DNA of 64,000 nucleotides, taken from positions 4,114,501 to 4,178,500 of the forward strand of contig JARFIW010001108.1 of assembly GCA_036346225.1 (NCBI GenBank), in the 5' to 3' direction. The notes below the pieces were generated by a model that worked only from the letters and a program-made list of their open reading frames with translations, searched no databases and was not told the origin of the DNA. The translations under genes were made by a program, and so were the position numbers. This DNA comes from Platerodrilus igneus (Eukaryota; Arthropoda; Insecta; Coleoptera; Lycidae). Positions within the stretch are counted from its first letter, which is position 1. The number at the start of each line of letters is the position of its first letter. Of the stretch, positions 41,443-52,769 are shown one piece after another.

Positions 41443-41926
41443 GGATCTGCGGCGTTCATCTCAGTAGACCTTAGAAAAAAGCACGAGGAAATAATTTGTG
41501 CTGCAGCTCGGTTTTGCGTAAATGTTTCACATGCTCTAAAGATCAATGTTAACCAAATAAAAGAATATCGAAGCAAACACAAATTAAAGTATACCCAAAG
41601 GAAAAATTGCAATTTAACGGAACCCAAAGAAAAATTGGTAGGAATGACAAAATAGAATCTACGAACACTATTAAAGTTGGCGCAACAAAATAGAATCGAG
41701 GAATAGAAATCTTGATTTTCCAGCGAAACACAATTCTGATAATTTGGGATAAAGAAAAATCTATAGCAAAGCACCACGTAACGGACAATGAGCAATAAAG
41801 CGAACGTAAAAATTTTTATCAGGACGAAACGGTGTGTGTACAGAAAATTTGGGACCAAATGTCGAATAAGAATAGAGGTTTCAGAAATTGAGCAAGCTTT
41901 AAGAACCAGAGAAAGTTTTTAAAAAT

Positions 41927-41950
41927 CGTAGCCCCACGTTGGGTACGCCA
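41927..41950 (-). promoter_or_regulatory. primer-binding site of element B, tRNA-Lys type
   Basis: TGGCGTACCCAACGTGGGGC on the minus strand, about seven bases inside the LTR, is complementary to the GAGCCCCACGTTGGGCGCCA end of insect-type tRNA-Lys apart from a two-base TA insertion. Confidence 0.7.
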
Positions 41951-41957
41951 TATTTTA

Positions 41958-42688
41958 TGTTACGGTATTCCGTACAGGCAGGAAAGAAAGCAGTAAAGTA
42001 AGTAGGGAAAATCGCCTGTACCGAACACCACAACAAAACGGGAAAAGGGTAGAATAGAAATCTAAAAATTAGATTTTGAACTAGCTCAAAATCGTCAGAG
42101 TGGGTGGTGATACAGAAAGAACAAGTTGAAAATGCAAGGCATTGTCGCAACGAACTTCCAAATGTAGACTTACTTTAAAACAATTTAAAGAAATTAAAAT
42201 TATTATGTTGTAATAATTATAAGTATTCAGATAAAATAAAATTAATTCCCCGGGGGGGTCGGGTATCCGTGGTCAGATTTTGTGGGGGGTACCATATTTC
42301 GACTCAGCTATGTTAGGGGAGTCCAAATATGTATCGCACATTAATTTTGGACCTATTTGAAATTTTAATTTTCCCGACGGAATATCGCGGGGGCACGGCA
42401 TCCCCGTGGCCCGATTTCAACTGACATCAAAACTTAAGCTCAGGACACCGAGCTGAATCGATTGATGTATCACACATTGATGTCCGACCATTAGAAAGGC
42501 CTCGGACGGACAGACGGACGACAAATCGATTTCATAAACGAACGAAGTTCGTTGAAAATTGGAATAACATAAAAAGCGGGACGTCGTTTAGATTAGAATT
42601 TTTAGGAAGCGCTTAATTAAGGTAGTTGGAAATTGAAATTTACTAGAAGGATGCAGAAATGGATCACATGTAGCGCTTTTACGTAACA
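41958..42688 (-). repeat. LTR of element B (5' LTR in sense), with insertion
   Basis: TGTTACGGTATTCCGTACAG through TTTTACGTAACA. It aligns with 38370-38660 except for the block 42134-42559, which is a separate insertion plus its target duplication; without it the LTR is about 305 bp. Confidence 0.75.
42134..42550. mobile_element. 417 bp insertion with 9 bp target duplication
   Basis: Flanked by GTTGAAAAT at 42125-42133 and 42551-42559. The interior is GC-richer than its surroundings (CCCCGGGGGGGTCGGG, CGCGGGGGCACGGCATCCCC) and ends with the near-palindrome CGAACGAAGTTCG. No coding sequence, terminal inverted repeat of note or tRNA-like head was seen. A nine-base duplication suits a Mutator-like element or a retroposon; the family is unknown. 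Confidence 0.65.
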
Positions 42689-42692
42689 AATG

Positions 42693-43678
42693 TTTATATG
42701 TTATTACCTGAATTACCTTTATAGAAACCAAATTTGAAATATTGTGCTTAACTAAGATTAATAATTTGTGAAATCTATCATACAAGGCGCACTCTTATTT
42801 TAGTTTATTCATTAAAATTTACTAGTTTTCCTTTCCCTTCCAATTTATAGCTAGCGTAACGTAACGCGTTACACGAGTTTCCAAAATACTTAAGTATGGA
42901 GAAGTTGAAAATGGATGAATTTTGATCATGGATTTTTATAATTATTAAAAGAAACACTATAGATCTTCTGTTAGGCTTTCTTATCGTAATTGGCATTACT
43001 ATTTGTGTTTAATAAAGCGATCCACTTGACACAATGAACAATAAATATTGTTAATTTAAATACATCCATATATGTAAAAGTTTTATCACGCAAGTTCACA
43101 GGTTCATTGTTACTTTCTGTTTCTGTTATAGAAATAAAATTTTGAGAATCTAAGATAATCATCATTATCCTTTTCGTCTCATTTTCATTTATGCCCCAAT
43201 TCGCACGAAGCTGCAAAAATGATGATTACAAATGTAGTGGTGTGTGAAAATGCGGAATAGAGTTTACATCTGCATGCTGTAGGGTTTGTTTTACAGGCTT
43301 GTCATTTTGCTAAAATAATTGAATTATACTGCTTTTCCTCGTTTCACTTTTTATGGTTAACACTTATTCATGGAATTTTACGCTGTTTGTATTCTATAAT
43401 TATTTTACCGAACTCTTTGCTTGAAAATAAGGAGGAAATTAAATGTATTTTGATCTCGAAATCATACTCTATGAATATTGTTTGTATTAGTGTTTCTAAA
43501 TATCTTTGAAAAGGTTTTACCAGGACCGTACATCTTGTATTTCCAGCGTTCTGCAATTGTAATATTCGTAAAATTTGATACTTTTAACATTGTTGATCTA
43601 CGTGTGACCAGAATAATGACCTTAGAAATCTAACGAAGGATTTGAACACAAAAGATGATTGACAGGTCTTGCGGTGCT
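42693..43678. other. no recognisable feature
   Basis: AT-rich. Short minus-strand frames (42805-42996, 42971-43216) lack domains. Confidence 0.45.
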
Positions 43679-43879
43679 AGATTTCTTGATTGACAGGTAC
43701 AAAACTTGCATTTAAATATTACAATAAAAAATCTCAAGAATGTTACCTGCATAATTTCTGGAATGTTCGTGAAATAACTAGTACAATTTAATACATATAA
43801 ATAGCCTTTAAGTGATTTTGATGGTTAAATTTGATTTCCGATTGAAGCTTTGGTTACAACATGTTCTGGTTTAAAGCTT
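43679..43879 (+). repeat. LTR of the older macro-domain Gypsy family, left part
   Basis: TTACAATAAAAAATCTCAAGAATG and the following sequence to GTTCTGGTTTAAAGCTT match 58105-58285 within the LTR of the element at 57971. The match is interrupted at 43880 by an LTR of family B and resumes at 45041. Confidence 0.65.
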
Positions 43880-45036
43880 TGTTACGGTAATTTGTGCCGA
43901 CAAGAGAAAAGTAAAATATAGTAAGTAAAGAAACAGTAAGCGCACAACAAAACCTAGAGGAATCCAAAAAAGGCCGTGCTAGCTTCAGACAACATGTTAT
44001 AAAAAAAAACAACTAACTTACAAACGAAACATTTTTCTAGAACATCCAAGAGGATTTACACACTAACTACCTCAATATAATTTTTCTCATTAAAATTAAT
44101 AGAACACAAAAATTACTTACATCCTACAGCAATTAATAATAACGATGTACAGTGTAGAATGCATTCTTTCCTGTATCTGAAACAAAATATGATTAGAAAA
44201 AAAATTTCACACTTAAACAATTGTGTAACTGTAACTATACACAAGTAAAATTTATAGGACCAGTAATGGTAAACTATTATCTGGTAAATACTCGACCACT
44301 AATGTCAACGTAACATTTCCAACGCAGAAAAGAATCCAGATACGAAACAGCAAGTTTTACAGTTTATTATGAAGCTTCTGCTTCAAGCTTACTACGGCGT
44401 GATCTTGAAGGTTCGGATAAGTGACGGTCGGGTCACAGCAACTTTTTGGAGTCGACATCTGTTATACCCATGGCACGTCATACTGTTAATTCGAATATAT
44501 GAGTATGCACTTGACTGAATAGGAACATATCAATACGCGGATTTATTTATCTCCAAGCAAAAGGTGCCAAGTGTCCACTTCTAGGTATTAGAATTGTTAT
44601 TTAAATTTAAAATACTAATAACATCTGTCAACGGTGTATCAGGAAAATCGAGCCAATAGTCCCATGACTTTTACAATTCTGCTTTCGTGCCTCTCTAACC
44701 ATTGCACAAATTATACGCAGCCTTATTAAAGGAGATTGAGTATTTTTAATTTTTCACGAACGAACTGCAATAATTCGTACCACCAACTTATGGTTTTATG
44801 CCTCCTCATGAGAACCGGTCATAGCGATGAACGACGCGTGCGGAGAGTTGCCTAACTTTTCGCATAAAATTATATAAAGTGATACATCTCAATAATGCCG
44901 TGTAAGATAAGCAAAGCGAAAATTTTAATGGACAGAAATTGTTAATAAATTCTCAAATGACCGTAAAAGGAAATGCCAATGTAAGACTTAATCAAGGAAG
45001 AACAAAAATATTTGCCTGCAGGCACTGAACGTAATA
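43880..45036. mobile_element. family B LTR-related insertion nested in an LTR
   Basis: Starts TGTTACGGTAATTTGTGCCG, like LTR B (TGTTACGGTATTCCG), and ends GAACGTAATA, like ACGTAACA. GCTT at 43876-43879 and 45037-45040 flanks it as a 4 bp target duplication. At 1157 bp it is longer than LTR B, so it is either a diverged solo LTR with extra sequence or a heavily deleted element. No coding domain seen. Confidence 0.6.
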
Positions 45037-45040
45037 GCTT

Positions 45041-45383
45041 TGATGGTTATGATAAGAAATAAGTAGTGGTACATATGCAACATAAATTACTGTTGATATA
45101 AATAAATCTTTGTTGATATACATTACTATAGTGATCATATAAATTAATATAAAGTGGTAAATAGTGTTTGGATAGTTAATTGTAGTGCTTCGATATTAAG
45201 TTAATTAAGAAGATGGCATCGTAATTTAATAAGATAATACTTGCACTGGTAGCAATTGGTGGAAAGTAAATAATTGTAAGAACTTTTAGAATTCCATTGT
45301 AACTACGACTTGTTGAAAAGGCTAATATAATCAGTTTGAAAATAAGGAACTGTTATTGCAAATTGAGTTTTTTCTTACAATAT
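45041..45383 (+). repeat. LTR of the older macro-domain Gypsy family, right part
   Basis: ATATAAATAAATCTTTGTTG through TTATTGCAAATTGAGTTTTTTCTTACA aligns with 58305-58597 to the LTR end. No primer site or gag follows, so this is a solo LTR or a truncated remnant. Confidence 0.7.
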
Positions 45384-45539
45384 AAATAAGCTGACAAGCG
45401 ATTTTAAACCTAGCATTTTTGTTTCAACAAACTTTAACAAAGTGACATTTGTATGTAGAAATGGAAATTTCGACTCGTGGTTTTCGAGTGATAATTTTCA
45501 TGTTTTCGACACGGTTTAACACCACAAAAATGTCTAGAT

Positions 45540-45680
45540 AACTCAGTAAACCATTTGAGGATGAAGCGCCGTCCAAAACTATGATTTACAAATGGGTCGC
45601 AGAATTCAATCATGGAAGACCAACATTTGACGACGATGTTTCGGATGGTTGTCCATGCACTCTGAGTAGAGGAATTGTAT
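45540..45680 (+). pseudogene. mariner-type transposase N-terminal fragment
   Basis: Codons FEDEAPSKTMIYKWVAEFNH and GRPTFDDDVSDGCP match the second helix-turn-helix and the linker of mariner transposases (family pattern: DEAPS..T...W..EF..GR.S..D..R.GRP). The catalytic D,D,D domain and inverted repeats are absent. Confidence 0.6.
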
Positions 45681-45945
45681 GGAACGAACACAGCGCATCC
45701 GCCTTAACGCCTTTTACCACCGTGCCGCCTCCTGACACCACCACCGACTTTGAATGTAATTTTTTACCCTAAGACGAACCTTTATCGAGTTACAACCCCT
45801 AAACCTGAATTTTTTAATTTTTTATTTATAAACATTTTCTTAGGGTGTAAAGCATTTGATGGGTTCAAATTTTTTTGGAAGTTCAAATCCGACATTACAT
45901 TTAATCAAAGATTCACCCTTAACATATATACAATACCAGTAATAA

Positions 45946-46413
45946 TACAAGTATACAAATCCACCTCTAGCTACAGTGAGGAAGGGGTAGAGGCGATCTA
46001 CAAAGATATCGAAGACATAGTGAGATACGTAAAAGGACATGAAAATTTAATAATTACGGTGGGATGTTAATGCAGTCGTAGGTGAGGGTCGGGAAGGAGT
46101 GGCAGGCATGAGAAATGTCAGGAGAAATAGGCTGGTAGAATTTTGCGACAAGAACAATTTAACCATCACAAACACATTATTTCAACATCATGCTAGAAGA
46201 CGATGCACGTGGAAGATGCCAGGAGATATAGGAAGATATCAAATAGATTACATTCTTGTTAGACAACGGTTTAGGAATCATGCAAAAGACTGTAGAAGCT
46301 ACCCAGAAGCAAATCTAGACACTGACCACAACATCGTAATTATGAAGGCCGATCTTAAATTTAAAAATTTAAAAAAAGGAATGGAAAAAGGCACTCTGAC
46401 TTTGAGAAACTAA
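45946..46413 (+). pseudogene. LINE copy E endonuclease part
   Basis: Frames 45750-46070 and 46099-46413 carry VEAIYKDIEDIVRYVKGHEN, then NRLVEFCDKNNLTITNTLFQ, GDIGRYQIDYILVRQRFRNH and NLDTDHNIVIMKADLKF. It is nearly colinear with 21117-21700 in copy C. A frame change near 46060 replaces the GDFNA motif (decayed GCxxNAVV). Confidence 0.8.
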
Positions 46414-46587
46414 AACATAAAGATATCCACGAAAGATTTGAAAAAACGTCAAATGAATTGCTGAAAGATATCGGGAAAATTTCTGATACTATAAGGAAGT
46501 AGAAACAGAATGGAATAACATTAAATACAGCTTAGACATGGCGGCCAGAGATATTCTAATGCATACACAAAAATACAATAAGAAACC

Positions 46588-47116
46588 ATGTATAACAAAG
46601 GATATCCTGATTCTACAGAAAAACAGAGATACAAAGCCATAAATTGTGAAATTATTCGCAAATGCAGAAAAGCTAAAGAACAATGGATTGGTGAAAAGTG
46701 CAAGGAGGAACAAACTAAGATGGAAGCATACAAACTAATTAAAATGAATTTTAGGCATATAAAACCATAAGCAAAAATATAATATAGAGAAAGTGGACAG
46801 ACTGCAAGAATATATAGGGAATTTGTATGCAGGAAAAGAACTATCAGCAATAGAACAAGCATCAGATATTGAAAAGGATGACTTGGGATATCCTATACTT
46901 AGAGATGAGTTTGAATTAACATTAAAGGGTCTGAAAAATGGTAAGGCCCCGGGTTCAGATAAGGTGCAAGCAGAAACCCTAAAAGCATCTGAACAAGCAG
47001 TAACAGAACGTCTCTTCCAACTTCTAAGCTATATGTATGAGACAGGCGAGATACCCAAAGATTTCAAACGTAACATCATAGCAACTATAGAAAAAAAGAG
47101 AGGCTCGGATAGATAG
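46588..47116 (+). pseudogene. LINE copy E linker and reverse transcriptase fingers
   Basis: KQRYKAINCEIIRKCRKAKE is the basic linker. Frame 46793-47116 holds LKGLKNGKAPGSDKVQAETL and IPKDFKRNIIATIEKKRGSD, the reverse transcriptase finger blocks. A stop (GGCTCGGATAGATAG) ends it where copy C continues SENFRTISL. Confidence 0.78.
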
Positions 47117-47141
47117 AAAATTTTCGAACACTAAGTGTAAA

Positions 47142-47950
47142 ATGGAAAAAATTTTCGAAATACTCAAAAAGATTGAAATGAGTTTTAGGGATAGACAGAT
47201 GTTACGTAGTTTATACATAGAGCAAACAGGGGTAATAGAATTAGAGCAGGAACGTAGAGAAGTAAATATTAGGAAAGGTGTGAGACAGGGATGTGCCCTA
47301 TCTCCATTAATTTTTAACTTGTACATCGAAGAGGCAATGAATACTGTCAAATGCAAGAAGACATTTGGAATTATTATGCGGGGACAAAAGATTGATATGA
47401 TTAGATTTGCAGATGATGTTGCAGTATTAGCATCTAGCAAGGAAAGCTGCATTTAATAAAATGGAAACAGTTCTATCAGGGAGATACGGTATGAAAATTA
47501 AAGTACTAATAAGCAAAGGAGAGGACAATAAATTAAAAACTAGAATACAAATAAGTAACAAGAACTTACAAGAGGTTAAGGATTTCTGCTACAAAGGAAG
47601 CCAAATAACGCAAGATGGGAGGAACACAAAGATATAAAGCAAAGATTAGCACAACGTCGTGCTACATTTACCAAGAAAAAGCAACTACTGTGTTCAAAAA
47701 CAACAAACATAGAAACAAGGAAAAGATTGCTTAAAACATATGTGTGGAGCACAGCACTGTACGGCTGTGAAGCCTGGACAGTAGGAGAAGCGGACAAGAA
47801 AAAGGTATATATTAGAAGATATGAAAGATAGATGTAGTGGTAGACCTAGGTTACACTATTGCACACAGATAGTGAAGGATGTAGGCTGTGGAAATTTCAG
47901 GGAAATATGTAGGCTAGCCAATAATAGAAATCAATAGAGGTAGTGCCCAA
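47142..47950 (+). pseudogene. LINE copy E reverse transcriptase palm and C-terminus
   Basis: Frame 47142-47456 reads VRQGCALSPLIFNLYIEEAM and MIRFADDVAVLASS with the catalytic FADD intact. This is the only copy in the window that keeps it. Decayed codons follow for METVLSGRYGMKIKVLISKG and TLCSKTTNIETRKRLLKT-like sequence to CGCTGACCACTA-type endings near 47950. Frameshifts make it inactive. Confidence 0.78.
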
Positions 47951-48348
47951 CCAGTCCCAAGTTGGAAAAACTAATGACGAAAAAAAATAACTGTACTACA
48001 TGATGATTATTATAAGCAACTGCGTGTATTGGTTTTGCAAGATTCTCGAATAATGTTAATTGTGCGAAGGGATTTACTGGAAAACTATTAATTCAGCAAA
48101 TGTCTAAGTGTTGTGGGATTTTGGCAGCCACAGGCTGCTCAACTCTTCACATACCACTGAATTTCAGTGTAATAAGGAATATAATTATTAAACAATAGAA
48201 GCGGAACCGGGCTGTATATAGGCTGTGGGAACTTCAGTGAACGGTGTAGACTAGCTCAGATTATAAATAAGTGAAGTTAAGGGTCCAACCATTTTCAAGA
48301 CGGAAACCTAATGACGAAATAAATTTGAGAAGAATTTATTCAAGTTGA

Positions 48349-49188
48349 TGAATAATGCTGTCTTCGGAAAGACGATGTAAAATATACGCAAACATTGTAA
48401 TGTGAAACTTGTGCGAAATTGGGAAGGCAAATGTGGCGCTGAAGCTAAAATCTCCAACCCTCTATTCAAAAACGTTACGGTCTTTGATGAAAACCTTGCT
48501 GCAGTGGAACTTAAATCATAAGTATATTTTAATAAACCTATATATGTTGGTATGTGCATCCTTGATATATCCAAGTTAACTATCTATGATTTTCACTTTG
48601 GATATATAAATGCTGTTTTTGGAGATGGATGCCATATTCTTTACACGGATACGGATAGTCTAATCTACAAAATTATGAATCAAAATCTTTATGAAACCTT
48701 GAAACGAAACTGCATCAGACACTTTGACACATCGTACTTTCGTTCCAACAACATTTACGGTATTCTTTTAGTTAACAATAAAGTATTGGGGATGATGAAA
48801 GATGAGAGCAATGGGCGGATTATGACCAATTTTATCGGACTGAGATCAAAAATTACATAACAAAGATTTTTAAAACAAGTGAAGAAGAGGAGACTGAACT
48901 CCCACGATTAATAGAAGATTATGATTGATATTCACTATCAGATGCAATTCAAAATTTTGACGTTACCAAGAAAATAAAAGTAATTAGAAGATCCATAATA
49001 AAAAATACAATTACCTTTGATGATTATGTCAGCTGCGTAGAAGAGGTGTTTGTTGGACAGAAATTAATTTAGTCGTGTAAGGTTCACACCATCGTTCAGG
49101 AGAAGCTCGCATTAAGTCCGCATTATGACAAGCGCTACTTGATTCCAGGTTCATATTCAACACTACCAATTGGGCATTATTCAATCAT
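48349..49188 (+). pseudogene. Polinton/Maverick-type DNA polymerase B fragment
   Basis: The C-terminal palm and thumb of a protein-primed family B polymerase can be read across frames. NAVFGK comes first at 48349, then a decayed KLVRNWEGKCGAEAKISNPL. Next is YVGMCILDISKLTIYDFHFG and the catalytic motif ILYTDTDSLIYKI, intact in frame 48552-48860. VLGMMKDESNGRIMTNFIGLRSK follows, then past a frameshift TITFDDYVSC, EKLALSPHYDKRYLIPGSYS and TLPIGHYSI. Motif C keeps both aspartates. The exonuclease, TPR regions, integrase, ATPase and capsid genes of a Polinton are absent. A related DNA virus origin cannot be excluded. Confidence 0.78.
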
Positions 49189-49229
49189 GGATACTGATTA
49201 GTCTGCATGATAGCTGTATATATATAGAA

Positions 49230-49385
49230 TTAGAATTATTTGTAATATACACTGTTAGAGTATAAGTTGTAAATATAGTCGTTGTATAATTATACATATA
49301 TGCTCTTAGGATATAAGTTGCAAATGTAGAATATTTATTGTAATATACGCTGTTATAATATAAGTTGTAAATATAGTATATAAAA
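49230..49385. repeat. AT-rich tandem units of about 40-100 bp
   Basis: GTAATATACACTGTTAGAGT / GTAATATACGCTGTTATAAT with following ATAAGTTGTAAATATAG, and a partial third GGATATAAGTTGCAAATGTAG, follow the polymerase remnant. Could be a degraded terminal repeat. Confidence 0.6.
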
Positions 49386-49489
49386 TTTTTAAAATCCTAG
49401 TTATTGTTCACTATTAGATATATATTGTCTTATGTCAGTGTATTTTTTTTTTAATATAAACTATATTGTAAATATGTACATTTTGTGCA

Positions 49490-50285
49490 TAGCTCCTTAT
49501 GTATTTAAATATAAATTCATCTATACAACATATGTATAAGATAGTAGGTACTATTATTATAAATGTAGATATAGGAAAAGTATTGTGGACTGCTGCGTAT
49601 AGATTGTTCAGTAAATCTTTATTTATTTATTTTGGTCAATTTCTATTGCAATGGTTAATCACCTACAACCAGAAGAATTTTATTAAACTATTCCAAGCAC
49701 AGTAAAGATCTTCCAAGGTGCTAACACTCATACTCGGAGTTCTCAATCACACCTGTCGTGATCATACGGTTAATTAAATATTTTCTCCCACCTAATGCAC
49801 TGCAATAATAAATTGTCGGCCACTCCACTCTGTGTGCTCCTTCTTTGGTCGATATAAGAATGGACCAGCAAGGCAATGGTGTAGCACAAGGATGCTAGGA
49901 TGTAGCAGTCAATGCCGCTAACACTTTAATCTTCTCATCTTAATATCTAAATAAATGTTGCCACGGTCATTAAAATTTTCCTACGTGTACAAAAATTAGC
50001 AAAACGGACCTTAAATTTTCTTATGGAGATTTACATGTAAAAATGAACGTTTTTGCGCTCGTGCGAAGGTAGCTTATCTACTCCTGAACAGATTTTTCTA
50101 AATTTTCTTTTATACTTTTACAGCATATTTTAGCTGTTGACCTTCGGAAGACAGTGCCTATCGCAATCGATCTAATTCCACCAACGACATATGTCGCTTA
50201 TTATTTTTCCAGAAAGCATTAAATTGCATTGCGATGTTATAGATTTCAAAAGTGTTTGTGGATGAATGCCTGTAGAAAAACTTAA
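49490..50285. other. no recognisable feature
   Basis: Short AT-rich frames only. Confidence 0.45.
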
Positions 50286-51090
50286 AAGTTCTTATAAGTG
50301 AAAAGGGCGGAGAGAGTCCATGCCACCAACTGAACTGGTTTTAAAAGAATTCACTGCTGAAAGTATATCTTTGTCAGAAGTAATTGAATTTGTGTAAGTT
50401 TCAAAATGTAGAATATAAGTCGAAATAGCTTTTGGATGTTTTAAGATTTTCAAACGTATTGCTGTCATATTCTGAGAATGTTTCACCGGAACATAAAATT
50501 TTTATGGCAGAGGAGAGGTCTCCATCTGATACTTTTGAAATAACTTTCTTTGAAATCCACACATCGCTAGGCAAAACCTTTTTTTGTTCTGTAATTGAGA
50601 ATTTGTTTATATTAACTGAAATTCTTTTTAAAATGGTGTAAGATTTATTTTTTGATCCTAAATGTGGAATAGCCCGTTATTGTATATGTAAATAGGAAAA
50701 GCTTGTCCAAGTTGATATTGTATTTAATTTTACGCATTCATCTATAATTTCAGATAATTTAGCAGCAATTTTTGATCTAACATTTTTCGGAATACGTTTA
50801 ATTATACTACCCTTACTTTTTTAGAAATGCCAAAAGATTTTTTAATTCCATACATTTTTATTAATTTTCGATGGATTAATGTCACTGGTGTTGTCTGGTT
50901 TATCATTGAAATTAAAATTGTTCTTTTTTGGTATATTTTCATTTATATGAGCTTTCCTTTCATGAATTTTGATTCCTTTTCCATTTTTAAATGTTCTGTT
51001 ACAGATCTTACATACATTAACTTTACTTTGTGATTTTCGAAATTTGTCAGTTTCTATAGTTCCAGGAATGCCATAATTTCTTGCTTCCAT
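50286..51090 (-). pseudogene. zinc-finger non-LTR retrotransposon, 5' coding fragment
   Basis: In minus-strand order, frame 51090-50842 has one C2H2 finger CKICNRTFKNGKGIKIHERK followed by AH. A broken stretch then leads to frame 50486-50292, which reads ILSAVNSFKTSSVGGMDSLR and ends PFHL. The second motif is the family pattern A-x-x-SF-x-x-G-S-x-G-G-x-DG-x-RP-x-H-L at the start of reverse transcriptases in C2H2-fingered (R2/NeSL-like) elements. The polymerase core, endonuclease and 3' end are missing. Confidence 0.6.
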
Positions 51091-51099
51091 TACTTTTCA

Positions 51100-52640
51100 T
51101 CAAAAATTAAATTCTAACCTGATGCATATAATATCGTGAAATCCATAATTCTCCAAATTCTCCATATTTAAATATATAATACAAACTTGGTTTTAAGATT
51201 TAATTCACTAAAAAGCAAAATTAAAACTTTCTAATTATAAATTATAAATATTTTGTTTACATTTTTGTGGTTTAAAATAATTTACAATCCTGAGTCGAGT
51301 TCTACGTATTTAACAGATATAAAACAATTATTTTTGTGGTTTTAAGTTTATGATTTAAATAAACCAACCTGTTTTCTGCAACGACTTACTTTTGAACACT
51401 ATTATACACGAAATCAAAATTATATAGGGTGCTTCATCAATAAGTTTGTCCGTTTAAAATTAATTTTCCTTACCCATTTAATTTTCATATCTATGGTAAC
51501 GCAACGCGTTGCGCAATATTATCTAAATAAATAAATAACTAGATATAAATGTAAGGAGTTACAATTTGCGGACATAGTGAAAAAAATTGTTTTGTGGTTA
51601 CTTTTGGTGAGAATTACTACAACTTAATTTTGATATGGAAAATCTCCGAAATTCTTGTGCAGCGGTTGCTTTTTAAAATAGGAATACTCGTATAGGATGA
51701 TTACGTGATTAGATGGTTTTAAGTATTTTTCTCTATTTTAAAGAATACGAACTTAATCAATGAACGAGATAGAATAAAGTCGCCAGTTATGAGCAAGCAC
51801 CCAGAAAATGTATGCTACGTAAAACTAATTTATTTCTAACTTGAACCTTTGCTTTTATCCGCCTACTGTCCAGTAAATAAATAATGTGCTGGAAACGAAC
51901 CTGCGGCCTTTTCCATTTGCTCATAATCATTAATTACAAATTCCTAATTCGGTAGGCTAATAGTATTATAGTAACCCATCGACCTACTTATTACCAATCT
52001 AATGAACGCTTCGGGCTTTTTTGTTCTAAGCCGTAATTGTACGTACATTCGTTTACGTTGGTGTCGTTTTATATTTTATAGAATGCTTTTATTAGTTTGA
52101 GGTTATGTAATTGATTACATCTGTTATTGACCATGTATTGCAATGAAAATTAATTGTGTGTGGCACGCATTTAGTTTCATTGTATGTCCGAAAATTTAAC
52201 ACCGACACTTAAGGGAACGTTCGGGATCTGCTCATATTTTTTTATCTTATCGCATTAGAATTTAATTCTTTCCTAACATACGCCTCCCTTTAGCGGCTCC
52301 ACTCTGGAGTAGAGTTTTGACCTCCCCGGTACGGTCCATGTGTAAGAAAACACTGCTGATTGACAGCTCTTGCACCGACACAAGCATCGTATCTGTGGTC
52401 AAAAACCATGAAAGGTTTGGCCTCCCTTGTGGACTTTCAATTGCGTGAGATCAAGCTCCTAAATACTTGACCCCACTGAACATAATACCATTTGCGTTCT
52501 TAAATTACCTTACACTCATTAATTACAACATACACATACTAACAATAATAAGGAGTAAGCTTCTTCCTCATTTTCTGTACACGTTGAATTTCCTGAATCT
52601 TAATTGTAATAGGAACCGTAAATTTGTCTAAATAGTTTTG
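51100..52640. other. no recognisable feature
   Basis: AT-rich, no convincing frame. GGTAACGCAACGCGTTGCGC near 51494 is a small palindrome, and a loosely similar GTAACGTAACGCGTTACACG occurs near 42855. Confidence 0.45.
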
Positions 52641-52769
52641 CGAATATTTTGCCACGTCTACAAAGATATCTAACACCTTATGTCATTGATTGTTGCGTGT
52701 TTAACAATTTTGCTTGTCCTCTTTGGGGATGTTACGTAGCACAAGTTTTCTCTTTCTTTACGATTGGGG

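Larger units (their letters stand above)
38370..42688 (-). mobile_element. LTR retrotransposon B, degraded, tRNA-Lys primer site
   Basis: Two direct repeats (38370-38660 and 41958-42688, the latter enlarged by an insertion) have TG...CA-type ends and are flanked by AATG (38366-38369 and 42689-42692). Inside the right repeat, on the minus strand, TGGCGTACCCAACGTGGGGC matches a tRNA-Lys-type primer site except for two extra bases. Minus-strand frames near 41440-39780 include Gag zinc-knuckle-like sequence. No protease, reverse transcriptase or integrase was found in the 3.3 kb interior, so it is a non-autonomous or internally deleted element. Confidence 0.75.
45946..48326 (+). mobile_element. 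RTE-like LINE, sense 5'-truncated copy E
   Basis: It begins inside the endonuclease (SSYSEEGVEAIYKDIEDIVR) and continues through linker, reverse transcriptase and C-terminus to the type c ending (ACCAGTCCCAAGTTGGAAAAA...TGACGAAAAAAA at about 47990). Past a spacer lies the type b ending (about 48205-48326, AGACGGAAACCTAATGACGA). No type a tail and no SINE are present, unlike copies B and C. Several frameshifts interrupt the coding sequence. Confidence 0.82.
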
